Assembly: GCA_017456805.1 (NCBI GenBank)
Contig: JAFTIQ010000021.1
Coordinates: 1-64,000 of the forward strand
Length of the DNA: 64,000 bases
Source: Lentisphaeria bacterium
Lineage (GTDB): Bacteria; Verrucomicrobiota; Lentisphaeria; Victivallales; UBA1829
Reading direction: 5' to 3'
Positions 27,351 through 35,672 of the stretch are shown here, in pieces; the stretch's first letter is position 1, and every line of letters starts with the position of its first letter. Under the pieces are notes generated by a model. That model was given only the letters and a program-made list of their open reading frames with translations, made no database searches and had not been told where the DNA came from. Both the position numbers and the translations under genes were made by a program.

Positions 27351-27378
27351 TTGACATTTGCATTTTTGCGTCTATATT
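27351..27378 (+). promoter_or_regulatory. Promoter of the AraC-wHTH gene
   Basis: Consensus TTGACA (27351-27356), 16-base spacer, TATATT (27373-27378), 29 bases before ATG 27408. Confidence 0.8.
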
Positions 27379-27407
27379 TTAAGTAATAACGACACAAGGA
27401 TAACCCC

Positions 27408-28544
27408 ATGAAAGAAGCCTTATTTTATTATCGTGAAAGCCGTATTGATCATACGGTAAAATGCATTTGGAAAAGAAAAAATATCACAGCCGGCAATGTT
27501 AAAAAATCGCTCCTGTTATTGGATTCCATCGGAGAAATAACCTGCCCTTCCGAAGACGCACACCACCTGATCAAGCGGGATGACTCCTGGATTTTCTATC
27601 TTATCATTCAAGGAACCGGAACCTTCCGGCATCGCCATGAAACAATTCCCTTCGGTGCAGGAGATGTGATTGTCATCGCACCCCAATTTACAAGCACCTC
27701 TCTCAATATATTGTCGCCATCTCTGACATTAAAAACATTCTATATCGTCAATACCATCGGTATTCAGCATATATGTCTTCAAAACGTTCCGGAAATCGCC
27801 CGTTTTCATCCGGTCAATTTTAATAAATTGACATTTTTATGCGAAAATATTGTTCAAAAAATGGAAAATCAATTACAGGAAACCGTCTCCGAATGTTCCA
27901 TCCTGAAAGATGTTTTTGCGTTCATGTACGAGATGGAGCATCAATGTTTTTTGATGGAATACTTGGATCCCATACTTACGATATACAACGAAATCAACAG
28001 TCTGCCGGACCGGGTTTATTCCATACGGGAGTTGGCAAAGAAAAGCGGATTGAGCATCCGTACTTTGCAGCGGCGTTTCAAAAAACAGATCGGCTGTTCC
28101 ATTCAAAGTCTGATCACAATTTGCCGGATCGGATACGCGAGAAAACTGTTACAGAACACCTATTTATCTGTCTCTGAAATTGCCTCCCGCTGCTGTTTCA
28201 AAAATATCGCCTACTTTTCAAACACCTTCAAACAGGAAACAGGTCTCTCCCCGAATGAGTTCCGGGAAAAGAACAGAAATCCCAGAAGTTATACCAATAC
28301 GAGCAACCTGACGAGTAGTTTGAAATTAGCGAATGAAGGTGGTATAAAAGAACTTTCCCCGAGAAAAAAACAGATTCTCTGGCTGATAAATGAAAAAAGA
28401 AATATTTCAATTCAGGAATTGGCTGATATATTGAAAATAAACCATTCGGCTGTACAGAAACACATCGAGATGCTGAAAAAAGAAAAAATACTTCAGCGCA
28501 GCGGTCCGAAAAATGGAGGATTCTGGATCATTTCCCGTCCGTAA
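27408..28544 (+). CDS. AraC family regulator with extra C-terminal winged helix
   Basis: 378 residues, about 80 longer than a standard AraC regulator. The N-terminal cupin-like sensor (about 40-120) includes GTGTFRHRHETIPFGAGDVIVIAP. The AraC helix-turn-helix pair lies at about 205-285 (VYSIRELAKKSGLSIRTLQRRFKKQIG; CCFKNIAYFSNTFKQETGLSPNEFR). After a Ser/Thr/Asn-rich linker, residues about 315-375 form a second DNA-binding unit: LSPRKKQILWLINEKRNISIQELADILKINHSAVQKHIEMLKKEKILQR, followed by GGFWII, a winged helix like DeoR/MarR-type domains. It is divergent from the ceramidase-like operon with nearly abutting promoters, so it probably controls that operon and itself. No terminator is seen after it on its own strand. 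Confidence 0.85.
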   Translation: MKEALFYYRESRIDHTVKCIWKRKNITAGNVKKSLLLLDSIGEITCPSEDAHHLIKRDDSWIFYLIIQGTGTFRHRHETIPFGAGDVIVIAPQFTSTSLNILSPSLTLKTFYIVNTIGIQHICLQNVPEIARFHPVNFNKLTFLCENIVQKMENQLQETVSECSILKDVFAFMYEMEHQCFLMEYLDPILTIYNEINSLPDRVYSIRELAKKSGLSIRTLQRRFKKQIGCSIQSLITICRIGYARKLLQNTYLSVSEIASRCCFKNIAYFSNTFKQETGLSPNEFREKNRNPRSYTNTSNLTSSLKLANEGGIKELSPRKKQILWLINEKRNISIQELADILKINHSAVQKHIEMLKKEKILQRSGPKNGGFWIISRP

Positions 28545-28596
28545 CGAGCCACTTTTCCGAACGGGAACTGAGGCTGGGGAGCGTTCCACCGTGAGC

Positions 28597-28630
28597 AAAA
28601 AAAAATGGATCCGGCATCATCCCGGATCCA
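28597..28630 (-). terminator. Terminator of the aminotransferase/pseudopilin operon
   Basis: TGGATCCGG (28606-28614) pairs perfectly with CCGGATCCA (28622-28630). On the minus strand nine T follow (28597-28605), 26 bases past the pseudopilin stop. Confidence 0.92.
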
Positions 28631-28656
28631 TGATTTCAAATCCTGCTTGAAACGAC

Positions 28657-29412
28657 TCAGCGAAATGTTCCGCCGGAGGTGTACCAGTAAAGATTTTTTA
28701 TCTTTTTGATCGTCCCCGGAGCAACTTCAGGAGTCAGGGGAAAACCGCTGTTTGCGATTGCTTGCTTGTCGGATGCCGCAGCATGTCCATCAAGAAACAT
28801 GATGCTGCAGCGATTGGTTTTATGAGCATCCCAAAAACCTCTTCCCTTATTGCGCAGATCAATCAGATAATATCCTTTTTGAGGCTGTGATCCCAGTGCG
28901 GCATCAGCAAACAAAATCACATTTGCGGGATGTTTTGCCCAATTTCTGACAACTGCCCCGCTCTGATTGGAAGATTTATACCCCTCAAGATAAGGGCTTT
29001 CTTTATCCCGGTCGCAGTAAAGGATCTTATCCTCAACAAGCCAGCCGGAATTCATACCATACCCCCAATTGGTAAAACAATAGTTGAGATTTTTCTTCGG
29101 CACGGAAGAATAATCAGCTTCAGGGCAGACATATTTCCGCCACTGTGTCCTGATATCTTTGATCAGACCGCTGTCAATAAAACGGTTCCCCCATTGACCG
29201 CTTCCCCGCCAGATGACATTATCATAAGCAACAAGCCGTTCGTCATTGGAATCGAAATACTGATCCGCAATTTCTCCCAGAGATTTCAGATTACTGAGAC
29301 ATGCAGTTTGTTTTGCCTGATTCAAAGGGGGTTCCAATGCAGTAAGCAATGTCCCGGCAATCGTAACGATCGCGATGATCACAACAAGTTCCATCAGTGT
29401 AAATTTTTTCAT
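28657..29412 (-). CDS. Pseudopilin with divergent prepilin segment (DUF1559-like)
   Basis: 251 residues. It begins MKKFTLMELVVIIAIVTIAG, so the leader is only three residues and cleavage would follow a Lys, not the usual Gly or small residue. The LLPALN motif of its relatives is altered to LLTALEPPLN. The Glu at position +5 and the hydrophobic helix are kept. The rest is a close paralogue of the protein at 25094-25888, with DAHKTNRCSIMFLDGH near the C-terminus and ending YWYTSGGTFR. It overlaps the aminotransferase stop by 4 bases (ATGA) and ends at a strong terminator. The altered N-terminus raises the question whether it is still processed by prepilin peptidase. Confidence 0.83.
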   Translation of the reverse strand: MKKFTLMELVVIIAIVTIAGTLLTALEPPLNQAKQTACLSNLKSLGEIADQYFDSNDERLVAYDNVIWRGSGQWGNRFIDSGLIKDIRTQWRKYVCPEADYSSVPKKNLNYCFTNWGYGMNSGWLVEDKILYCDRDKESPYLEGYKSSNQSGAVVRNWAKHPANVILFADAALGSQPQKGYYLIDLRNKGRGFWDAHKTNRCSIMFLDGHAAASDKQAIANSGFPLTPEVAPGTIKKIKNLYWYTSGGTFR

Positions 29413-30599
29413 AATCTGATCCCTTCTTTATTGAAAGTATTGTTCTGTTCAGAAAGAAATTCACGGATCCGCGCAAAGGCTTTTTTGAGTTCTGCACAGT
29501 TCATGGTGAATGCGATTCTTATAAAATTATCATAACTTTTCCCGCCGTATGCACTTCCGTGAACCAGAGCAACCTGTTTCTTTTCAAGGAGCGACATAGC
29601 AAATTTTTCCCCGGTCATCCCGGTTCTGGAAATATCAAGAAACGCATAAAACGTTGCAGGGATTCCTGTCGTTGTAATCTGCGGAATGGTCTTTAATTCT
29701 TCCAACACACAATTCCGCCGTTTTTCAAATTCACGGAGAATATAGGTTTCATCCGTTCTTTCTGACAGAGCCTCAATTGCGGCATATTGAGATGGAAGCG
29801 GGGCGCAAGCCACAATATTTTCCGTCATTTGCGTCATTGCTTTCACCAAAGCAGAAGGTGCCAGTGTCCAGCCGATGCGCCAGCCTGTCATGGCACAACG
29901 TTTGGATAAGCCGTTGACAACTGCGGTCCGTTCCCTCATTCCCGGGATCGTGAGAATACTTTCAGCCCTCTTGCCGTCATAAACCAGATGATTGTAGATT
30001 TCATCAGACAGCACTGTCAGATCATATTTTTGTGCAATGCCGGCGATTTGTTCCAGGATATTACGGGGGATCACAGCACCGGTCGGGTTCGCCGGAGAAT
30101 TGAGAATCAGAAGTTTGGTACGTTTTGTAATTTTCTTCTCAATATCTTCAGGCTGAACGACAAAGCAGTGTTCCGGGTGTGTTTCCACATAGACGGGAGC
30201 AGCCCCCAAAGATTTGACCACTTCTCCGTAGTTGATCCAATATGGAGTTGGAATAATTGCCTCATCCCCCGGATTCAGCAGACTCCAAAGGCACAAATAA
30301 GCGGATTCCATTGCGCCCACGGTGACGATCACTTCAGAGGCAGGATCGAACTGCATCTTATAATATTCAGCGGCGTCATCGGTAACAGCTTTCCGCAATT
30401 CCAGCAAACCGGCATTGGCACTGTAACGGGTTTTTCCTGCACGAATTGCCTGACATGCTGCGGACTGTATATTTTCCGGCGGCGGGAGATCCGGATCTCC
30501 AAGTGTCAAATCAATAACATTGGTATATTTTTGTGCAGCATCATAAATTCTTCTTGGTTCTGAAGGACTTAGATTCAAAGCTCTTTCTGAAATTTTCAT
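29409..30599 (-). CDS. Pyridoxal-phosphate aminotransferase, class I/II
   Basis: 396 residues, full length for the AspC-like fold type I family. Catalytic Lys233 lies in VNGLSKRCAMTGWRIGW. The Asn of NSPANPTG (about 168-175) and Asp of VLSDEIYNHLVY (about 199) are the expected PLP contacts. The C-terminal Arg in YDNFIRIAFT would bind the substrate carboxylate. Substrate specificity (aspartate, aromatic, LL-diaminopimelate or other) is not resolvable. It has its own promoter at 30640-30668 and is translationally coupled to a pseudopilin, an odd pairing for a metabolic enzyme. Confidence 0.9.
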   Translation of the reverse strand: MKISERALNLSPSEPRRIYDAAQKYTNVIDLTLGDPDLPPPENIQSAACQAIRAGKTRYSANAGLLELRKAVTDDAAEYYKMQFDPASEVIVTVGAMESAYLCLWSLLNPGDEAIIPTPYWINYGEVVKSLGAAPVYVETHPEHCFVVQPEDIEKKITKRTKLLILNSPANPTGAVIPRNILEQIAGIAQKYDLTVLSDEIYNHLVYDGKRAESILTIPGMRERTAVVNGLSKRCAMTGWRIGWTLAPSALVKAMTQMTENIVACAPLPSQYAAIEALSERTDETYILREFEKRRNCVLEELKTIPQITTTGIPATFYAFLDISRTGMTGEKFAMSLLEKKQVALVHGSAYGGKSYDNFIRIAFTMNCAELKKAFARIREFLSEQNNTFNKEGIRL

Positions 30600-30639
30600 A
30601 ATTGACCTCGGGCTATTTCCTGTTTTTTAACCTTGAAGC

Positions 30640-30668
30640 AATATACATCCTTCCAGTTGAAAATACAA
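30640..30668 (-). promoter_or_regulatory. Promoter of the aminotransferase/pseudopilin operon
   Basis: Minus strand TTGTAT (complement of 30663-30668), 17-base spacer, TATATT (complement of 30640-30645), about 41 bases before the ATG. Confidence 0.7.
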
Positions 30669-30716
30669 GAGATAAAAATTGCTAAGAGGTGTCTGAAATT
30701 GCTTTTTAACACATTG

Positions 30717-31469
30717 TCAGGATCTGAGTTTTCCCGGACTTTTTCCAGAAAAAGCCTTGATGCGGCGGGAAAAATGTTTCACATCTGCAAAGCCGGTACG
30801 CAATGCAATTTCTTTCATTGGCAAACTGGTGTATTTCAACAGAGAAACGGCTTCGGTGCAACGCATATTCCATAACGCTTTCACAGGAGTGATTCCACAT
30901 TCCTGACGGTATTGATGCAGAAAATGAAATTTGCTGAGGCCAGCGACTTTCGCCAAATCAGAAAGCGTGATCGGGATTGCCATATTTTGCAGAATGAAGG
31001 AATGAACTTTTTGAACAAATTTGGATTTTTTCTTTGATTCAGGCGACACCGTAAAAAAGATTTTCAGCATTAATTTCAAATATTCATTTTCGAACGGCAG
31101 AGTTTCTTCTCCAAGAGAGAATTCATAAAGAGCGGAACTCATTGCCCGTAAAAGAGTTCCCTGTTCCGTATTGACAAGAATCCGGTCTCCGGAAAAATCG
31201 GGATCTTCAAACACAATAAAACAGTTTTCAACCGGTTCCTTTGCATCAGCATATTCCCAATGCGCAACGCCTGCCGGATACAATGCGGCATCGCCAGGAT
31301 GAAGTTCAAATTTCTGATCGACACCGGACACATGCATGATCCCGCTGAGAACAACGATCAATTCATGATAAGGATGAACATAGTGGACATTATGCCAATT
31401 GGCATCCGGTGTTATCTTCCGGATGTGCATCAGCTGCAAAGAATCGTTATCAGTTGTGCTTTTTTTCAT
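30717..31469 (-). CDS. AraC family transcriptional regulator
   Basis: 250 residues. N-terminal cupin sensor (HNVHYVHPYHELIVVLSGIMHVSG ... LHPGDAALYPAGVAHWEYA, about 20-80). C-terminal AraC helix-turn-helix pair (about 155-250) with GLSKFHFLHQYRQECGITPVKALWNMRCTEAVSLLKYT and GFADVKHFSRRIKAFSGKSPGKLR. ATG 31469 is chosen because AAGG precedes it and the upstream in-frame extension has no family similarity. It is followed by the aminotransferase operon on the same strand and preceded, 71 bases away, by the repeat-protein gene. It may control the aminotransferase/pseudopilin pair. Confidence 0.87.
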   Translation of the reverse strand: MKKSTTDNDSLQLMHIRKITPDANWHNVHYVHPYHELIVVLSGIMHVSGVDQKFELHPGDAALYPAGVAHWEYADAKEPVENCFIVFEDPDFSGDRILVNTEQGTLLRAMSSALYEFSLGEETLPFENEYLKLMLKIFFTVSPESKKKSKFVQKVHSFILQNMAIPITLSDLAKVAGLSKFHFLHQYRQECGITPVKALWNMRCTEAVSLLKYTSLPMKEIALRTGFADVKHFSRRIKAFSGKSPGKLRS

Positions 31470-31540
31470 TTTTGAATACCTTGATTCCAGCTCGAAAAAA
31501 TTGAGAAATTTCGCGGTAAAATCAAATTCTGAAAATTGCT

Positions 31541-33226
31541 TTATTTTCTGTACTCTGCAAACTGCGGTTGAGATCGCAACAAATTGCTCCAATCGTCGCC
31601 GTTAAGTTTTGCCCAATCACATCTATCGGAAAATTGTGGCTGTGATCCCAACAATTTGCTCCAATCCCGGCCGGAAAGTTTTGCCCAATCACATCTATCG
31701 GAAAATTGCGGCTGTGATCGCAACAGCTCGCTCCAACTCCAGCCGTCAAATTCGTCATAGGAGCAAATGACCTTATCGAATAATTGCGGTTGTACACTCA
31801 ACACATCGCAGAAATCATAGTCAAAATCGCGTTCATCACATTCACTTTTCCCAATCGAAAAACCAATCATATTATCCACATAATATGGACATTCTTCAAC
31901 AAACTGAGGCTGCTTCTCCAACAAAAGTCCCCAGTCGCAAGGAACTAATTTGTTCCAAATGCACATTCCTGCAAACTGTGGCTGAGATCGCAACAAATCG
32001 CTCCAATTGCCGCCGGAAAGTTTTGTCCAATCACATCTATTGGAAAATTGTGGCTGAAATCCCAACAAATTGCTCCAATCCCGGCCGGAAAGTTTTATCC
32101 AATCACATCTATCGGAAAATTGTGGCTGTGATCCCAACAACCAACTCCAATCCCGGCCGGAAAGTTTTGCCCAATCACACTTTTCGGAAAATTGCGGTTG
32201 AGATCGCAACAAATCGCTCCAATTGCCGCCGGAAAGTTTTGTCCAATCACATCTATTGGAAAATTGCGGCTGTGATCCCAACAACCAACTCCAATCCCGG
32301 CCGGAAAGTTTTGCCCAATCACACTTTTCGGAAAATTGTGGCTGTGATCGCAACAAATCGCTCCAATTCCAGCCGGAAAGTTTTGCCCAATTACATCTAT
32401 CGGAAAATTGTGGCTGAGATTGCAACAAATCGCTCCAATCCCGGCCGGAAAGTTTTGCCCAATTACATCTATCGGAAAATTGTGGCAGTAATCCCAACAA
32501 CCAACTCAAATCCCTTCTGTCAAGTTTTGCCCAATCACACTTGTCGGAAAATTGTAGCTGAGATTCCAACAAATCGCACCAAGCCCATCTGTCAAGTTTT
32601 GCCCAATCACACTTTTCGGAAAATTGTGGCTGTGATCCCAACAATTTGCTCCAATCCCGACCGGAAAGTTTTGCCCAATCACATCTATCGGAAAATTGTG
32701 GCTGTGATCCCAACAGCTCGCGCCAATTCCAGCCGTCAAGTTTTGCCCAATTACACTTGTCGGAAAATTGCGGCTGTTTTTCCAATAAATCTGCCCAATT
32801 CTTACCGTCGAATGCTCCCCAACAATCGCATCTGTCAACAAATTGCGGATGTTTTTGCAGCAAACTGCTCCACGCATAGCTGTCGAATGAATCCCAACAA
32901 TTGCACTTATCGGCAAACTGTGGCTGACTCAGTAACAAATCGCCCCAAATGTAACGGTCGAACTCATTCCAACAATTGCATTTATCTGCAAATTGAGGTT
33001 GCTCCTTCAGCAGCAGGTTCCAAGTATAAACGCCAAACTCATTCCAACAATTGCACTTATCGGAAAACTGCGGTTGTTTCAGCAACAATTCACACCATTC
33101 TATACTGGACAGTTCTGTCATGTCACAACTGTCCTGAGATTGCGATGGAATTCTGCCTTCGTTAAAAAATGAGTTTTTCAGAATGGATAAGGCTTTTAAA
33201 ATTTTTTCTTGTATTGCAGTCATCAT
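31541..33226 (-). CDS. Unrecognised repeat protein, about 20 units of 24-25 residues
   Basis: 561 residues with no signal peptide or membrane segment. After a 47-residue N-terminal region it is almost entirely a tandem repeat with consensus QPQFSD(K/R)CDWAKLSGRDWS-LL. The first four units are 25 residues long and carry CNCW. Units 5-16, 19 and 20 are 24 residues. Units 17 and 18 are longer and degenerate. A truncated unit (QPQFAEYRK) ends the protein. Some units are nearly identical in DNA (72-base period), and a two-unit block is repeated around units 11-13, which indicates recent expansion. Each unit has one or two Cys, two Trp and a Leu-Leu pair, suggesting a short helical solenoid. The promoter is at 33338-33365 and the 5' leader is over 100 bases. 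No function can be assigned from sequence. Confidence 0.85.
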   Translation of the reverse strand: MMTAIQEKILKALSILKNSFFNEGRIPSQSQDSCDMTELSSIEWCELLLKQPQFSDKCNCWNEFGVYTWNLLLKEQPQFADKCNCWNEFDRYIWGDLLLSQPQFADKCNCWDSFDSYAWSSLLQKHPQFVDRCDCWGAFDGKNWADLLEKQPQFSDKCNWAKLDGWNWRELLGSQPQFSDRCDWAKLSGRDWSKLLGSQPQFSEKCDWAKLDRWAWCDLLESQLQFSDKCDWAKLDRRDLSWLLGLLPQFSDRCNWAKLSGRDWSDLLQSQPQFSDRCNWAKLSGWNWSDLLRSQPQFSEKCDWAKLSGRDWSWLLGSQPQFSNRCDWTKLSGGNWSDLLRSQPQFSEKCDWAKLSGRDWSWLLGSQPQFSDRCDWIKLSGRDWSNLLGFQPQFSNRCDWTKLSGGNWSDLLRSQPQFAGMCIWNKLVPCDWGLLLEKQPQFVEECPYYVDNMIGFSIGKSECDERDFDYDFCDVLSVQPQLFDKVICSYDEFDGWSWSELLRSQPQFSDRCDWAKLSGRDWSKLLGSQPQFSDRCDWAKLNGDDWSNLLRSQPQFAEYRK

Positions 33227-33337
33227 TTTTATTGTGATTCAGTTTCTTGGTTCTGTATTATTAGGGTAAGTATAGTGCGTCTCTCTCCACGGACCTGACA
33301 ATTTTATCTAAAAGTTCAGAGTAAACGATCTTGAACT

Positions 33338-33365
33338 AATATAACCTCAATTTATTGAAATACAA
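33338..33365 (-). promoter_or_regulatory. Promoter of the repeat-protein gene
   Basis: Minus strand TTGTAT (complement of 33360-33365), 16-base spacer, TATATT (complement of 33338-33343). It lies 112 bases before the ATG. Confidence 0.55.
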
Positions 33366-33411
33366 GTACAAACTTTATACGGAGTTATATTTTGCAAAAA
33401 ATTGCAAAATA

Positions 33412-34470
33412 TTACATCACAAAACTTGCTTCTTCCTGGTACATCTGGGCGATCCGGATCACATCCTGCGCTTCCGGGTTCAAACACTGTTCCACTGCCG
33501 CAATTCCGATCTCCGAGGCTGCAAGAGGATAACAGGATAAAGAAGGCAGGATCATGGACGGAAGCACAATATCATCGCTGCAGGAAATAATAGAACAATC
33601 TTCCGGGATCCGCCAACCGTTCTCTTTACAGCAGAATCCTGCGCCGTATGCCAGAGAATTGGAACTGGCAAGAAAGGCATCGGGGCGCATCTTTCTCTTT
33701 GCAAGAATGGAAGAAAGCTGACGGTATGCGGCTTCTGTCACGGAGGATTTATAGCAGGAATTGGAAATCCCGGAAAATCTTGATAATTCAACACTTACAA
33801 CTTCCGCCGGAAATCCGTGTTTTTCCATCGTCTGACGGAATCCCTGAAATTCTTCATAAGAAGCCGGTCCCGTATTCGGATCCAAATAGTTATCATAGGT
33901 AACCATCACGATGTTGCGTCTGCCTGATTCAATCAGCATCTCAGCCGCTTCTTTCCCAATCTGGAAAAAATCCCTTGTTACGCCGGGAATTCCGGAAAAG
34001 ATCTGCCCGATCTGAACAACCGGAGTTCCGCTTTCCGCCACTTTTTGAAACAGGGACTCGTTGGTTTTATCAATATTCATCAGAGGGGAAACGATGATCC
34101 CATCCACCTGCCGTTCCAAGGCGGCCTGAAGATTCCGGGCTTCCTCCTCAAGGGAATCGGAGGGATAAATCACAAGGGAATGATCATGAATGCGGCAGGC
34201 GTTCTGAATACTCCGGAGCAGCCGGGTGGAAACGCCCCAGCTCCCGCCGCCGGTACAAAGATAGGCCAGCAGAAATGATTTTCTGGAATGCAGACTTTGA
34301 GCAATCAGGTTTGGACGGTAATTGATTTCCCGGGCAGCCTGCAACACCTTTTCCCGGGTAGCATCGGAAACACGGATGGTGCTTTTCCGTCCGGATAAAA
34401 CGGCACTTACGAGACTGCGGGAGACCCCTGCCCTGACTGCCACATCACTGATCGTTTTCCGCTGTGCCAT
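33412..34470 (-). CDS. LacI family transcriptional regulator
   Basis: 352 residues. N-terminal LacI helix-turn-helix TISDVAVRAGVSRSLVSAVLSGR with hinge helix ATREKVLQAAREINYRPNLIAQSLHSRKS (about 5-62). The remainder is a periplasmic-binding-protein-like sensor (about 65-350) with VDGIIVSPLM and RPDAFLASSNSLAYGAGFC. Start 34470 gives the canonical N-terminus, 5 bases after the amidohydrolase stop, so it is the last gene of that minus-strand run. It is the only LacI protein in the window. The CpG-centred palindromes at 301-310, 334-343, 17327-17342 and 18220-18239 are candidate sites for it or for a regulator elsewhere. A link is speculative. Confidence 0.88.
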   Translation of the reverse strand: MAQRKTISDVAVRAGVSRSLVSAVLSGRKSTIRVSDATREKVLQAAREINYRPNLIAQSLHSRKSFLLAYLCTGGGSWGVSTRLLRSIQNACRIHDHSLVIYPSDSLEEEARNLQAALERQVDGIIVSPLMNIDKTNESLFQKVAESGTPVVQIGQIFSGIPGVTRDFFQIGKEAAEMLIESGRRNIVMVTYDNYLDPNTGPASYEEFQGFRQTMEKHGFPAEVVSVELSRFSGISNSCYKSSVTEAAYRQLSSILAKRKMRPDAFLASSNSLAYGAGFCCKENGWRIPEDCSIISCSDDIVLPSMILPSLSCYPLAASEIGIAAVEQCLNPEAQDVIRIAQMYQEEASFVM

Positions 34471-34475
34471 TTTTC

Positions 34476-35270
34476 TCAATCCATTCCAATCAGACGTTTG
34501 AAATTTCCGCCAAGAACCAGACGGAACTCTTCGTCCGTCAGATTTTCGGAGAGAACGCCGTACAAAAGCATTCCGGCGCTGCAAATGGGCATATCGGATC
34601 CGAACAGAAGCCTGTCTGCGCCGCAGACATCTACTGCATATCTCAGCATGTTCCAGCGGAAAATCCCGGTCCCGGAGGTATCCATATAGAGATTCTTATG
34701 CTGAGCAATGAATTCGAATCTGGCTTTTGCACCCCAATCGCCGCCGGGTTCTCCGGGATGCGCAAGGATCACATTCAATCCGGGACAATTCTCCAGAACA
34801 GCAGTTACTTCCTCCCGGGTCCCGTGATGAAAATCAACTGTCATGCCCAATTTTCCCGCTTCTTTCAGAATTTCCATCATACCCGGAGAATCGAACGTGC
34901 CGGTATCCATAATATAAGGAACGAGTTCGCCAATGTAACGGATGCCTTCTTCCTGATAAAGTTTTGTCAGATCTGCAATGGATTCCTGCGGGAACGCTCC
35001 ATGGACCTGAATTGCCGGGATATAAGCCGGAAACTGGTCCCGGACCCGCAGGACATCTTCATTGATCTTCCGGATCTCCGCATAATCCGCCACCCGGTGT
35101 TTCACCAGGGGAGAACCGGAATAACGGCGGATTTCGGCTTTTTTCATTTCAAAATCAAGCTCTGCCATATCGACAGGTTTGCCGTAAGCTCCGATACATC
35201 CGTTCTCAAAATCGAGAAACGGGTGGGTATGACAATCAATGATTTCAAAATTCCGAGGATCAGGCAGCAT
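34476..35270 (-). CDS. Amidohydrolase family metal-dependent hydrolase
   Basis: 264 residues with the amidohydrolase_2 TIM-barrel layout. Metal ligands: His14/His16 in IIDCHTHPF, His in VDFHHGTREE, His in VILAHPGEPGG and Asp in LLFGSDMPICS. The family hydrolyses or decarboxylates small ring or carboxylate substrates in the cytoplasm, and the substrate here is unknown. It lies 12 bases after the C_GCAxxG_C_C gene and 5 bases before the LacI gene, so these are probably cotranscribed, with LacI as the local regulator. Confidence 0.85.
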   Translation of the reverse strand: MLPDPRNFEIIDCHTHPFLDFENGCIGAYGKPVDMAELDFEMKKAEIRRYSGSPLVKHRVADYAEIRKINEDVLRVRDQFPAYIPAIQVHGAFPQESIADLTKLYQEEGIRYIGELVPYIMDTGTFDSPGMMEILKEAGKLGMTVDFHHGTREEVTAVLENCPGLNVILAHPGEPGGDWGAKARFEFIAQHKNLYMDTSGTGIFRWNMLRYAVDVCGADRLLFGSDMPICSAGMLLYGVLSENLTDEEFRLVLGGNFKRLIGMD

Positions 35271-35282
35271 GCGAAATCTCCG

Positions 35283-35600
35283 TTATTGATACTTTTCCAC
35301 TAGTTCCGCTGCGGTGCGGACACAGTCTGCACAGGGGAACTTTGTTTCCCCTTTGATTTCACGGCAAGTCAAAGCTCCGGCAAGAGCCCGAAACTCTTTT
35401 TTGACCTGTTCCCGATGTTCGGGTTTTACCAGAAGCAAAGCGGCATGCAAGGCACCGCAAAGCCCTTCGGGGGCACGGCCGCCGCCGCACGCAGCAAGTT
35501 CCGGAACCAAATCATTCCGTCCGGAACCATCTGCCACTGCCTGAGCACAATTATGAAGTTTCGGAACTGCAGTAAACAACTCAAATGCTTTATTGCTCAT
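35283..35600 (-). CDS. C_GCAxxG_C_C family (possible redox) protein, short variant
   Basis: 105 residues. The Cys pattern of this family is present in modified form: NCAQAV near residue 17, CGGGRAPEGLCGALHAA (about 38-54), TCREIK (about 79) and CADCVRTAAEL (about 89). Members are small, often found with redox genes, and believed to bind a metal or act as redox carriers. The usual GCAxxG core is partly replaced by NCAQAV and CGGGRAPEG. It starts 16 bases after the leuB terminator on the same strand, with AAAGG upstream. It therefore depends on read-through or an unseen promoter and opens the group amidohydrolase-LacI. Confidence 0.75.
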   Translation of the reverse strand: MSNKAFELFTAVPKLHNCAQAVADGSGRNDLVPELAACGGGRAPEGLCGALHAALLLVKPEHREQVKKEFRALAGALTCREIKGETKFPCADCVRTAAELVEKYQ

Positions 35601-35615
35601 AGAGAACCTTTCAAG

Positions 35616-35650
35616 AAAAAAAACGGCAGTCTCGTTGCCGGGAACTGCCG
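35616..35650 (-). terminator. Terminator after the leuB-like gene
   Basis: CGGCAG (35624-35629) pairs with CTGCCG (35645-35650). On the minus strand eight T follow (35616-35623). Confidence 0.88.
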
Positions 35651-35672
35651 TTGAATCGTTCTGAAAATCAGA

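Noticed and set aside
31885..33165. Long plus-strand ORF of 426 codons opposite the repeat protein
   Set aside because: It is the antisense of a 72-base periodic gene, and its repeats mirror those of the real minus-strand protein. It has no ribosome binding site or domain.
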